From Phormidium ambiguum IAM M-71 (lineage in GTDB: Bacteria; Cyanobacteriota; Cyanobacteriia; Cyanobacteriales; Aerosakkonemataceae), in NCBI RefSeq assembly GCF_001904725.1, contig NZ_MRCE01000002.1:62001-126000 (forward strand): DNA of 64,000 nt, given 5' to 3'. This document shows positions 56,120-64,000 of this stretch, one piece after another. A program made the position numbers and the translations under genes. Each line of letters opens with the position of its first letter. Positions within the stretch are counted from its first letter, which is position 1. The notes beneath the pieces are model-generated. The model was not told where the DNA came from. It did not search any database and was given only the letters and a program-made list of their open reading frames with translations.

Positions 56120-57271
56120 TCAGCTTTTATCACCAATAATTTCGCTAATTTTTTCTAAATTTTGGCGAGCAATTTCGCAATCTTCATCAAAAGATAAAGC
56201 CAATTGAAATGCTGTTGCTGCTTCTCGAAATTGGTTTAGTCTAACATAAGCCAAACCCAAACCACAAGCCGGATCTGTAGTAATAAAACTCTCCTCAAAT
56301 GGCTCTCCTTTATAATAAGTACTTTCTCGCCCTAATTCTATACACTTTTGAAAATAGGGAACTGCGGCTAAAGGAAATCCTAATTCGATTAAAGTAAATC
56401 CAGTAATATAATTTAATGGCGGGAATTCAGAAAACCATTCTATACCTCTTTGCGCCAGCAAACGTGCAGTTTCATAATCTTGTTGTTGCAAAGATTGTCC
56501 AGCTAAAGTGAATATTAAAGAAGGTACAAAACTAACTTCTTTTGGTGGCATTCCCTCTATTAAGTTTTCTGATATTTTTTCTAAAGCTTCTATATAACAT
56601 TCTTGAGCTTTATTAAATTGTTGAGTGTCATTATACATCCCTGCTAAGCAGTATAACAACATTAAACTTAGTCCTTCTTCTTGCTTGGCTTTTTCCAAAA
56701 TTGGAATATATCTCTGAATAACTTTTTCAATCAATTCTTCTTTAGTTGCGTTGCCATAATGCAAAATCTGAATACTCTTTAAATCATTAATTAAGGTTTG
56801 ATCGATTAATTGATTATCATATCTTAGGTGTTCGTGCATTCTCCCAACATATTTTAATTGCGGAAGATTGCGAAATAATCTCGGAGTAAATAAGGGTGTG
56901 TTTGCTTCGGTTTCCCCAATTTCAGTACGAATAATTGAGTAAGCTAAAATTTCCGAATTAACCACTATTTCTTGGCGGAAATTTGGTGAATTAACTACTA
57001 ATTCTTCATCTGCATCCAGAACTAAAACCCAATCACCAGAGACTAAAGAAAGTGCATAATTCCTGGCTGCTGAGAAATCATCGCACCATTGAAAGTGACT
57101 AACTTTTGCTCCATATTGAAAAGCAATTTCAACTGTTTTATCTTCCGAACCAGTATCAACAACTATAATTTCATCAACGTATGGTTGGGCGCTAATTAAA
57201 CAGCGAGGTAAATTTTTCTCCTCATTTTTTACAATCATACACAGTGATAAAACAGGTTGATTATCAGCCAT
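56120..57271 (-). CDS. GT2-TPR protein (paralogue A)
   Basis: 383 residues. Residues 5-110 are a family 2 glycosyltransferase domain: LSLCMIVKNEEKNLPRCL, VDTGSEDKTVEIA, the conserved HFQWCDDFSAARNYALSL, and the metal motif VLVLDADEEL. Residues 190-375 contain tetratricopeptide-like helices (LALSFDEDCEIARQNLEKI at the end). Such SPBc2/SunS-like proteins may glycosylate peptides or glycans; acceptor unknown. Its start overlaps the stop of its paralogue by 1 bp (TAATG), so they are translated together. Confidence 0.88.
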   Translation of the reverse strand: MADNQPVLSLCMIVKNEEKNLPRCLISAQPYVDEIIVVDTGSEDKTVEIAFQYGAKVSHFQWCDDFSAARNYALSLVSGDWVLVLDADEELVVNSPNFRQEIVVNSEILAYSIIRTEIGETEANTPLFTPRLFRNLPQLKYVGRMHEHLRYDNQLIDQTLINDLKSIQILHYGNATKEELIEKVIQRYIPILEKAKQEEGLSLMLLYCLAGMYNDTQQFNKAQECYIEALEKISENLIEGMPPKEVSFVPSLIFTLAGQSLQQQDYETARLLAQRGIEWFSEFPPLNYITGFTLIELGFPLAAVPYFQKCIELGRESTYYKGEPFEESFITTDPACGLGLAYVRLNQFREAATAFQLALSFDEDCEIARQNLEKISEIIGDKS

Positions 57272-58428
57272 TATTGTAATCCCAAAGTTTGCTTAATTTC
57301 GGTAACTTTATCTTGCGCTGGTGTAAACTCTGCGTCAAAATTTAACGCCATTTCCAACGCTGTTAAAGCTTCTTGGGGACGGTCCATTTCCCAATAAGTG
57401 CAACCTATATTATAAGCAGGATAAGTAGTTAAAAAGCTTAATTCAAAAGGTTCGCCAACATAATAATTTCCAGTTTGACCTAATTGAAGGCATTTTTCAA
57501 AATAAGCGATCGCACCTAACGGAAATCCCAAAGTTTTCACTACTTCCCCTGCCAAATTATTAATTGGTGGATAATTAGGACACCATTCTAACCCTCTTTG
57601 GCACAGTAATCGTGCTGTTTCGTAATCTTCTTCCTCAAAATACTTTACTCCTAAAAAATGCAGCAAAGTCGGTATCCAGAAAAATTCTTCTGGGGGATTA
57701 CCATCAATTAAATTGGGAGTTAGCTTATCTAAAATTTCGGCATAACATTCTGCCGCTTTCTCCTCTTCCCCAATGTGTGTATATTTCCGTGCTAAACAAT
57801 CTAACAGCCAAAAATTAAGCGGAGATTCCGATCGCATTTGTTCCAATATCGGAATATCACGCCTAGCAGCCTTTTCAATTACTTTTTCCGACTCAACATT
57901 GCCATAATGAATAATTTTAACTCCCTCCAACCTGCCAAACTGTAAATTTCTTTTATCTGTAAATTGCAACTGTTCATGAAAACGATTAACATATTTTAAA
58001 TCAGGCAAATTACGAAAAATTCTCCCATGAAAACCACCAATGATATGAGAAACATTAGCTTCTAATCTTACTAAACCATAAGCATTAACTTCTGAATTGT
58101 CTGTAAGTTCCTGTCGCCAATTATCACTTTCAACTATTAATTGTTCATCCCCGTCTAAAACTAAAATCCAATCACCAGAAGCTAAAGAAAGGGAATAGTT
58201 ACGTGCTGCTGAAAAATCATCACACCATTGAAAATGACTTACTTTTGCCCCATAACTTTTCGCAATTTCAATAGTATTATCCTCCGAACCAGTATCTACC
58301 ACAATCATCTCATCCACACAAGGTTTAGCACTAGCCAAACACCGAGGTAAATTCTCTGCTTCATTTTTCACAATCATACACAGAGAAATCAAAGGCTTGT
58401 TTAAAAACTTTGCAGATTCATTAACCAT
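57271..58428 (-). CDS. GT2-TPR protein (paralogue B)
   Basis: 385 residues, same architecture as its downstream neighbour: LISLCMIVKNEAENLPRCLA, VDTGSEDNTIEIA, the same HFQWCDDFSAARNYSLSL block, and LVLDGDEQL in the DxD position (D-G-D instead of D-A-D). The TPR-like C-terminal half (ALNFDAEFTPAQDKVTEIKQ) is also shared. The two clearly arose by tandem duplication. A run of CATCTGTG repeats lies just upstream, between it and the methyltransferase gene. Confidence 0.88.
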   Translation of the reverse strand: MVNESAKFLNKPLISLCMIVKNEAENLPRCLASAKPCVDEMIVVDTGSEDNTIEIAKSYGAKVSHFQWCDDFSAARNYSLSLASGDWILVLDGDEQLIVESDNWRQELTDNSEVNAYGLVRLEANVSHIIGGFHGRIFRNLPDLKYVNRFHEQLQFTDKRNLQFGRLEGVKIIHYGNVESEKVIEKAARRDIPILEQMRSESPLNFWLLDCLARKYTHIGEEEKAAECYAEILDKLTPNLIDGNPPEEFFWIPTLLHFLGVKYFEEEDYETARLLCQRGLEWCPNYPPINNLAGEVVKTLGFPLGAIAYFEKCLQLGQTGNYYVGEPFELSFLTTYPAYNIGCTYWEMDRPQEALTALEMALNFDAEFTPAQDKVTEIKQTLGLQ

Positions 58429-58442
58429 AATTACTCAAATTA

Positions 58443-58483
58443 CATCTGTGTTCATCTGTGTTCATCTGTGTTTCATCTGTGGT
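58443..58483 (+). repeat. CATCTGTGTT tandem repeat
   Basis: Three exact 10-bp CATCTGTGTT units, then one T and a CATCTGTGGT unit. The same repeat unit occurs at 5298-5337. It sits between two leftward genes in the 85-bp gap. Confidence 0.85.
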
Positions 58484-58513
58484 TAAAACAACTCTTTCCT
58501 CTTTGCCAAAATT

Positions 58514-59110
58514 CTATTCTGCTGTGTAAACAGCCGCCATAATAGTTGGTAAAACAATAATTTGCCCCGGCGCAGCGATAAATTCATCAACAAATTCTTC
58601 CAAAAAAACCATCCCAAAAGATGACAATAAATCCTCAAAAATTTCCGCAGTATATTTGCGAACATGCTCCGGTTCTTCTTCAGGGCCAAGACAATTATTT
58701 GGCACAGCAAAATAAGCCCTTCCCCCCGGACGCAATACGCGAAAAGCCTCCTTTATACAACCCAAATCATCATCAAGATGTTCTAAAATTTCCGTTCCGA
58801 CTACCACATCAAAACTATCATCAGGAAGCGGTATTTCTGGTAAAGTTGCTACCACGCCTTTAATTTCTGGAGGTAATTGAGCGATCGCCACTTCCGAAAT
58901 ATCCAACGCCGTCACATTATTACCAAATTCCGCCAACTTTCGCGCCAAAATTCCCGAACCGCAACCTAATTCTAAGACTTCATTTAAATGCCCAACTGCC
59001 CAACAAATTCTCCCAAAACACCCTGGATATCGTCGCCAAGTATCAACACCCTCTTGCTGCCAAATTTGATTCCAATAATTCGGTTGGAGATTAACATTAG
59101 TTTCAGTCAT
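58514..59110 (-). CDS. Class I SAM-dependent methyltransferase
   Basis: 198 residues from the ATG at 59110 (MTETNVNLQPNYW); an upstream in-frame ATG at 59131 adds seven. Motif I is VLELGCGSGILARKL, post-I VTALDISEVA, motif II SFDVVVGTEILEHLDDD and motif III VLRPGGRAYFAVPNN, the Methyltransf_11 type. Substrate unknown. It lies upstream of the two GT2-TPR genes on the same strand, which may point to glycan or peptide modification. Confidence 0.85.
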   Translation of the reverse strand: MTETNVNLQPNYWNQIWQQEGVDTWRRYPGCFGRICWAVGHLNEVLELGCGSGILARKLAEFGNNVTALDISEVAIAQLPPEIKGVVATLPEIPLPDDSFDVVVGTEILEHLDDDLGCIKEAFRVLRPGGRAYFAVPNNCLGPEEEPEHVRKYTAEIFEDLLSSFGMVFLEEFVDEFIAAPGQIIVLPTIMAAVYTAE

Positions 59111-59155
59111 CTTTATATAGCCGATCGCCACTCTTTACCCATATTAACCATAAAA

Positions 59156-59189
59156 TAAACTTCTCCCGCCAATTAGCGAGAGAAGTTTA
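59156..59189 (-). terminator. Rho-independent terminator of the NTRC gene
   Basis: Read on the minus strand, TAAACTTCTC (59189-59180) and GAGAAGTTTA (59165-59156) form a 10-bp stem, extendable inwards by TCGC/GCGG with one G-T pair to about 14 bp, with a T/A-rich tail (TTTATTTTA) after it. It begins 22 bp after the NTRC stop. Confidence 0.8.
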
Positions 59190-59211
59190 CAAACAAACAT
59201 CAGAAATCAAA

Positions 59212-60582
59212 CTATAAATATTGCTCAATCAATTGGCGATATTCACTCTTCTGTTTCACGCCTTTAACTTCCTTCAACAACTCCTTATCTTTGAAAAATT
59301 GAATTGTCGGTGTTCCTGTGACTCCAGCATTTTCCGCAATTTCTTTATCTTTATCGATATCAACTTCAATGAAGTGAATTTTTCCTTCAAACTCATCTAC
59401 CACTTTGTTGAGAATTGGCTTCAGAGTATGACAAGGGCCACAATGAGGTGAAACATACTTAACTACCAACAAGCGATCGCTATCATGGAACAACTTCCGC
59501 AACGCAAAACCACCCTCATGGCGAGTATTTTCAATACTAAACTCAGTCGATAAAACTTCTTTGCTTTCCTTCACTTCCGCAGGAGTATCTGCCTTTTCTG
59601 TTTCAGGTGTTTTGTGGAATTCCTGAATCAAATTATTAGCTGAAAGCCATCTTTCCGCCAACATTGCAGCCATACAACCAGTACCAGCAGCCGTGATCGC
59701 TTGACGAAACTCGTGATCCTGCACATCACCCGCAGCAAACACACCTTCCACACTAGTTTCTACCGAACCATGCTGAGTGGCAATATAACCCACCTCATCA
59801 AGTTCTAATTGTCCCTGAAACAGAGAAGTATTGGGAGTGTGACCGATCGCATAAAACAAACCCTTCACCTCGATAACACTTTCTTCCCCAGTCTGAGTAT
59901 TGCGGACTTTCACACCCGTCATGCGATCGCCCTCACCCACCACATCCACAGGTTGAGTATTCCAATGTACCGTAATTTTTGGGTTACTCAAGGCCCGATC
60001 CTGCATCGTCTTAGAAGCACGCATCTTCTCACTTCGCACCAACAAATGCACGCGAGAACCATACTTAGTCAAATAAACCGCCTCTTCCAACGCCGAATCA
60101 CCAGCACCAACTACCGCCAACTCAGCGCCGTGAAAAATCGGAGTCGCGCCATCACAAATCGCACAAGCCGAAATCCCTCGACTCCAATACTGGTGTTCGC
60201 TAGGTAAACCCAACCGTTTCGCCGTCGCACCTGTAGCAATAATAATACTATGAGCTTTAACTTCCCGCTCCTCAGAGCGAACCACAAACGGACGTTGACT
60301 CAAATCCACAAAAGTCACATCTTCCGTATATAACTCCGCACCCCAACGTTCCGCCTGCGCCTTCATCCGATCCATTAATTGTGGCCCAGTAATCCCTTCA
60401 GGAAAACCTGGAAAATTTTCCACTTCCGTCGTCGTCATCAGCTGTCCACCAGGCAACCCCCCAGCTTGAAAACCTTCAAATACAAACGGTTTTAAATTAG
60501 CCCGCGCTGCATAAATCGCCGCCGTATATCCCGCAGGCCCAGAACCAATAATTACCACATTTTCTACATTCGAGCTTGCCAT
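59212..60582 (-). CDS. trxB: NADPH-thioredoxin reductase with fused thioredoxin (NTRC-type)
   Basis: 456 residues. Residues 1-310 are a low-Mr thioredoxin reductase: FAD site [18 protein letters not shown], redox pair C140-A-I-C143, NADPH loop [15 protein letters not shown] and FAAGDVQD. A linker (about 320-350, [15 protein letters not shown]) joins a thioredoxin domain with C381-G-P-C384 in [12 protein letters not shown]. This fusion, known as NTRC in cyanobacteria and chloroplasts, reduces 2-Cys peroxiredoxins and supports redox control in the dark or low light. A good terminator follows; upstream gap is 394 bp. Confidence 0.96.
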   Translation of the reverse strand: MASSNVENVVIIGSGPAGYTAAIYAARANLKPFVFEGFQAGGLPGGQLMTTTEVENFPGFPEGITGPQLMDRMKAQAERWGAELYTEDVTFVDLSQRPFVVRSEEREVKAHSIIIATGATAKRLGLPSEHQYWSRGISACAICDGATPIFHGAELAVVGAGDSALEEAVYLTKYGSRVHLLVRSEKMRASKTMQDRALSNPKITVHWNTQPVDVVGEGDRMTGVKVRNTQTGEESVIEVKGLFYAIGHTPNTSLFQGQLELDEVGYIATQHGSVETSVEGVFAAGDVQDHEFRQAITAAGTGCMAAMLAERWLSANNLIQEFHKTPETEKADTPAEVKESKEVLSTEFSIENTRHEGGFALRKLFHDSDRLLVVKYVSPHCGPCHTLKPILNKVVDEFEGKIHFIEVDIDKDKEIAENAGVTGTPTIQFFKDKELLKEVKGVKQKSEYRQLIEQYL

Positions 60583-60976
60583 AGGTTAATTAAACTCATA
60601 ACGACTACGTTTAATATAGCACACTAAAGACAAAACAGAAAAAGGCTAACGTAGAGCGGGTGAGAGCAGCTAATTCTACAGCCACAGCAGAAAAATTAAC
60701 AATAAAACCCGCTTTGACACAGCTTTAAGTTAATTAAATTTACCTTTATTATTGTAATCTGAGACTAGAAATAGGCATACTTTAAATTAAAGTTGTTAAA
60801 AAACCCGCAACAAATTAGCTCTTACTCAAGTGACACAATACTGAAAAAATTGCTAGGTACGTAGTTGCGCTTCAGCGCCTTTCTTAAGTACCCAAATGCA
60901 ACAACCTACCTTTCTTAATATGTCAGTTGTGTAAGTCCTGTAAATAATTCACTCACTTCCGCTACAGGAGTAAAAA
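60583..60976. other. 394-bp intergenic region with nested inverted repeats
   Basis: Divergent promoter region for the NTRC and methyltransferase genes. It has a 55-nt element (60854-60908) with nested arms: TAGGT/ACCTA outside, GGTAC/GTACC further in (60856-60860/60888-60892) and GCGCT/AGCGC (60867-60871/60874-60878) at the centre. Some of the arms overlap, so not all can pair at once. No gene could be supported. The remainder is AT-rich with no recognised element. Confidence 0.45.
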
Positions 60977-62296
60977 ATGGACACAAAATCATCAGAAGCT
61001 CTTGAAAAAATGCGTCAGCATTTTGATGCAGCACCTTATCCCAGAATCCCATTAGATACTTCTCCTAAAAATAATATAAAACTGTTGTATCTCCATAGTT
61101 TTGTCACTGCATACTACTTAAGAAATCGACAATTAATTGACACGGCAGATAAAGTAATATTGGATGCTGGTTGTGGTACTGGTTACAAAGCATTTGCCTT
61201 AGCATTAGCGAATCCAGGCGCAAAAATAGTCGGAGTTGACCTTTCCGAAGAATCGGTAAATTTAGCAATTCAACGCTTGCAATATCATGGCATTGAAAAT
61301 ACAGAATTTTATGCCATGTCGATCGAAGATTTGCCCCAACTAGGTATAGAATTTGATTACATTAACGCTGACGAAGTTTTATACTTAGTACCCGATCATA
61401 TAGCAGCATTGCAAGCCATGAAATCAGTATTAAAACCTGATGGCATCATTCGCACAAATCTACATAGTTCGCTCCAAAGATTCAGTTTTTACAGAGCGCA
61501 AAAGATTTTCAAAATTATGGGGTTAATGGATGAAGCCCCAGGAGAATTGGAAATTAGTTTAGTAAGAGAAACTGCCAAAGCCTTAAAAAATAACGTAGGA
61601 TTTAAAGCTACTGCTTGGAAGCCAGAATTTGAAACAGATGATGAAAGAGTATTGGCAAATTTGTTACTTCAAGGTGATAAAGGTTTCAATGTTCCGCAAA
61701 TGTTTGCTGCTTTAAAAACAGCAAATTTAGAATTTATCAGTATGGTAAATTGGCAAGGTTGGAATCTTATGGATTTATTTAAACAATCGGAAGAATTGCC
61801 GGAGACGTTAGCCACAAAATTACCTAATTTTTCCGAAGAAGAACGGCTGCATTTATTTGAATTGCTCCATTCCACATACCGTTTACTTGATTTTTGGTGT
61901 GGTCATCCCAACGCTGGTAAATCTTTTGTGCCTATTTCTGAATGGAATGATAATAACTGGCAAAAAGCAAAAATTTATTTACATCCCAACCTCAATTTGG
62001 AAACAATTAAAACAGAAATGATTAATTGTATTGCAAGTAACAAATCTTGGCAATTTAGTCAATATTTACCATTTACTAAAGAGCCTTTTACTTACATAGA
62101 ACCAACAACGACAGCTTGTTTATTACCTTTGTTTGATGCTCCCCAGACAATTAATAATTTAGCAGAGCGTTTACAGAAAATTAAAGCAGTAGATTTGGTC
62201 ACTTTAACCCCCACAAAACCAGAAGTCGCATTTCAACAACTAAAACAGCAGTTAATTGACTTAGAAAAAACTGGTTTAGTACTTATAGAAGCGTAA
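60977..62296 (+). CDS. SAM-dependent methyltransferase with C-terminal helical domain (paralogue A)
   Basis: 439 residues. AGGAG 6 nt before the ATG. Residues 55-200 are a class I SAM fold: motif I VILDAGCGTGYKAF (DAGCGTGY 63-70), post-I IVGVDLSEE and motif III VLKPDGIIRTNLHSS. Residues 250-439 form a second domain ending in a winged-helix-like region (NLAERLQKIKAVDLVTL and LEKTGLVLIEA). A DFWCGHPNAG stretch near residue 305 is shared with its paralogue. Substrate unknown; proximity to a pilin gene suggests cell-surface modification, which is inference. Confidence 0.85.
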   Translation: MDTKSSEALEKMRQHFDAAPYPRIPLDTSPKNNIKLLYLHSFVTAYYLRNRQLIDTADKVILDAGCGTGYKAFALALANPGAKIVGVDLSEESVNLAIQRLQYHGIENTEFYAMSIEDLPQLGIEFDYINADEVLYLVPDHIAALQAMKSVLKPDGIIRTNLHSSLQRFSFYRAQKIFKIMGLMDEAPGELEISLVRETAKALKNNVGFKATAWKPEFETDDERVLANLLLQGDKGFNVPQMFAALKTANLEFISMVNWQGWNLMDLFKQSEELPETLATKLPNFSEEERLHLFELLHSTYRLLDFWCGHPNAGKSFVPISEWNDNNWQKAKIYLHPNLNLETIKTEMINCIASNKSWQFSQYLPFTKEPFTYIEPTTTACLLPLFDAPQTINNLAERLQKIKAVDLVTLTPTKPEVAFQQLKQQLIDLEKTGLVLIEA

Positions 62297-62335
62297 ATTT
62301 GAACAGTCTCACTTAAGTAAATTCGGAAAAATAAA

Positions 62336-63667
62336 ATGGATAAACATCAATCTGAATTATTAGAAAAAATTCGTCAACAATTTGATTCTGCACCTTATCC
62401 TAGAGCGCCATTAGAAGACTTCCCTAGAGATATTCAATATCTTTACACTCAGAATTTTGTTACTCCTTATTACTTGAGGAATCAAAAAGTAATTAATACT
62501 GAAGGAAAAGTAATTTTAGATGCTGCCTGTGGCACTGGCTATCATACATTAGGTTTACAAGTAGCAAACCCTGGCGCAAAAATTGTGGGAACGGACATTT
62601 CTGAAGAATCAGTGAAGTTAGCCCGTACCCGCTTAGATTATCACGGTTTTAAAGATGTAGAGTTTCACGCACTTGCTATTGAAGAGTTACCAAAACTTGG
62701 TTTGGAATTTGATTACATTTACGCTCAGGAAGTATTGTACCTTCTACCCGATCCAATTGCAGGATTGCAGGCAATGAAAGCTGTTTTAAAACCTGATGGG
62801 ATTATTCGTACTAACCTGAACAGTTCTCTGCAACGAGAGCATTATTATCGAGCGCAGGAAGTTTTTAAAATGATAGGTTTGTTCGATCGCAACCCCAAAG
62901 AAGCTGAAATAGCACAAGTGCGACAAACCATGAAAGCACTCAAAGATGACGCACTACTAAAAATGAATACCTGGATACCTTCTCAGGAAAATGATGAAGA
63001 ATGGTTTTTAATGAATTACTTAATTCAAGGAGATAAAGGGTTTACTGTACCAGAAATGTTTGCGGCTTTGCGATCGGCAGATCTAGAGTTTATCAATATG
63101 GTAGCTTGGCCTTTTTGGGAACTGACGAGTTTGTTTGTCGAACCAGAAAACTTACCTGTTTTCCTGGCAATGAGTTTACCCAGTCTTTCCCAAGAAGAGA
63201 AACTACATTTATTTGAACTATTACATCCCCTGCATCGGTTGCTAGACTTTTGGTGTGGTCATCCTGATGCGGCATCCCCTGTAGTACCCCCAGGAGAATG
63301 GACAGATGCTGATTGGCAAAACGTCAAGGTATACCTACATCCCCAAATGCAAGCTAGCGAACCCAGAGAAATGTTACTCGCTTGCGCCAACGAAATCAAA
63401 ATTTTCCCTATTAGTCCTTACTTGCCCTTTGTCACCGATCCTACTTTAGTAATGGATAGTGCCGTAGCCGCCTGTATTGTCCCGCTGTTGGATAGCCCAC
63501 AATCTATGCCTTCTTTAGTAGAGTATTGGCAGAAGATTAGACCTTTACAACCTGACTCTTTACAGCCGCAAAATCCAGAAACAGCGTTTGAAACTGTCAA
63601 GCAAATATTGACGACCTTAGAGCAGTTGGGGTATGTACTTCTGGAATCCAGTCTAGGAGAGGGTTAG
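62336..63667 (+). CDS. SAM-dependent methyltransferase with C-terminal helical domain (paralogue B)
   Basis: 443 residues, collinear with its neighbour over the full length: the same DSAPYPRAPLED start, motif I VILDAACGTGYHTL (the first glycine of GCGTG replaced by alanine), post-I IVGTDISEE, VLKPDGIIRTNLNSS, and DFWCGHPDAAS. The tandem pair is separated by 39 bp. The glycine-to-alanine change in motif I is tolerated in some methyltransferases, so activity is still likely. It precedes the pilin gene by 113 bp. Confidence 0.85.
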   Translation: MDKHQSELLEKIRQQFDSAPYPRAPLEDFPRDIQYLYTQNFVTPYYLRNQKVINTEGKVILDAACGTGYHTLGLQVANPGAKIVGTDISEESVKLARTRLDYHGFKDVEFHALAIEELPKLGLEFDYIYAQEVLYLLPDPIAGLQAMKAVLKPDGIIRTNLNSSLQREHYYRAQEVFKMIGLFDRNPKEAEIAQVRQTMKALKDDALLKMNTWIPSQENDEEWFLMNYLIQGDKGFTVPEMFAALRSADLEFINMVAWPFWELTSLFVEPENLPVFLAMSLPSLSQEEKLHLFELLHPLHRLLDFWCGHPDAASPVVPPGEWTDADWQNVKVYLHPQMQASEPREMLLACANEIKIFPISPYLPFVTDPTLVMDSAVAACIVPLLDSPQSMPSLVEYWQKIRPLQPDSLQPQNPETAFETVKQILTTLEQLGYVLLESSLGEG

Positions 63668-63719
63668 AGAAATTTCCAAAAAATTTTTGCGGAGGGTGAT
63701 ATGAAATTGAAAGAAACTG

Positions 63720-63757
63720 GGTAAGTTCTAAATATAAGGGAAACAACAAAACTTACC
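63720..63757 (+). promoter_or_regulatory. Leader hairpin before the pilin gene
   Basis: GGTAAGTT (63720-63727) and AACTTACC (63750-63757) form a perfect 8-bp stem with a 22-nt loop, 23 bp before the start codon and 8 bp before the AAGGAG ribosome-binding site. Probably a 5'-leader structure of the pilin mRNA; no T-run follows. Confidence 0.4.
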
Positions 63758-63780
63758 TAGAGCTGAAGGAGAAACTTCAA

Positions 63781-64000
63781 ATGAACGCTACTTTTAAAAC
63801 CAAATTCTTATTACACCTGAACCAAAAGAAAAACGCATCTAACGAGTACGGTTTCACACTGATTGAACTTTTAGTTGTTATCATCATTATCGGTATTCTG
63901 GCTGCTATTGCATTACCTTCCTTCTTGAACCAAGCTAACAAAGGTAAGCAAGCTGAAGGTAAACAATATGTTTCTTCTATTAACAAAGCTCAACAAGCTT
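63781..64000 (+). CDS. pilA: Type IV pilin-like protein, 3' end outside window
   Basis: 73 codons visible. AAGGAG (63766-63771) precedes the ATG by 9 nt. The class III signal peptide ends at G24 before F25-T-L-I-E29, the prepilin peptidase site with glutamate at mature position 5, followed by the hydrophobic helix (LLVVIIIIGILAAIALPSF) and NKGKQAEGKQYVSSINKAQQ. The leader is 24 residues, long but normal for cyanobacterial PilA. It is a major or minor pilin used in twitching, gliding or DNA uptake; the missing C-terminus prevents a finer call. Confidence 0.9.
   Translation, partial: MNATFKTKFLLHLNQKKNASNEYGFTLIELLVVIIIIGILAAIALPSFLNQANKGKQAEGKQYVSSINKAQQA

Overview
The window reads as the chromosome of a cyanobacterium, most likely a filamentous, non-marine one. 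The HIP1 octamer GCGATCGC is scattered throughout. The gene set is typically cyanobacterial: divergent sufR/sufBCDS, the NTRC-type thioredoxin reductase-thioredoxin fusion, ArgZ arginine dihydrolase, a CYP120-like P450, a CHASE2 cyclase next to a DUF928 protein, a PEP-CTERM protein and a Uma2 protein. I cannot fix the genus from sequence alone.

Layout. (1) 1-6684: iron-sulfur cluster assembly. sufR is transcribed leftwards, followed by two small unknown genes. sufB-sufC-sufD and then sufS run rightwards from a shared control region holding one good SufR operator. (2) 6685-9434: an accessory patch rich in short dispersed repeats. It holds a truncated gene, a coiled-coil protein, an orphan deaminase-type toxin module with its Imm1-type immunity gene between two 104-bp direct repeats (one mismatch), and a TspO/MBR membrane protein. 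(3) 9442-34123: about 25 kb of surface-polysaccharide genes, nearly all leftwards. They comprise some ten glycosyltransferases (GT4, GT2, GT9, GT8-like), three polytopic membrane proteins (one O-antigen polymerase-like), two sugar-nucleotide epimerases, three methyltransferases, a GtrA-GT2 fusion, an SGNH hydrolase and a YdcF-like protein. No Wzx, Wza or Wzc gene is present, so flipping and export must be encoded elsewhere. (4) 34107-37176: a CHASE2-class III nucleotide cyclase, whose reading frame overlaps the last glycosyltransferase, and a DUF928 protein. (5) 37244-55157: housekeeping and metabolic genes: alpha/beta hydrolase, aroC, MBL hydrolase, P450, PEP-CTERM protein, arylesterase-like lipoprotein, argZ, Uma2, Nudix, murein amidase, PNPOx-like protein, pyrG and a ROK kinase. 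(6) 55191-60582: a lone DppC-like permease, twin GT2-TPR proteins, a methyltransferase and NTRC. (7) 60977-64000: two tandem paralogous methyltransferases followed by a type IV pilin gene that runs off the right edge.

How the parts work together. SufR, an Fe-S sensing repressor, controls SufBCD (scaffold and ATPase) and probably SufS (sulfur donor). The polysaccharide block would build and modify a lipid-linked or secreted glycan; the cyclase at its edge may couple it to second-messenger signalling (inference). The most unusual items are the toxin-immunity cassette between direct repeats, the cyclase with non-canonical base-selecting residues, a 10-G tract inside an epimerase gene, candidate RNA hairpins upstream of argZ and the arylesterase gene and downstream of pyrG, and the methyltransferase pair beside a pilin gene.
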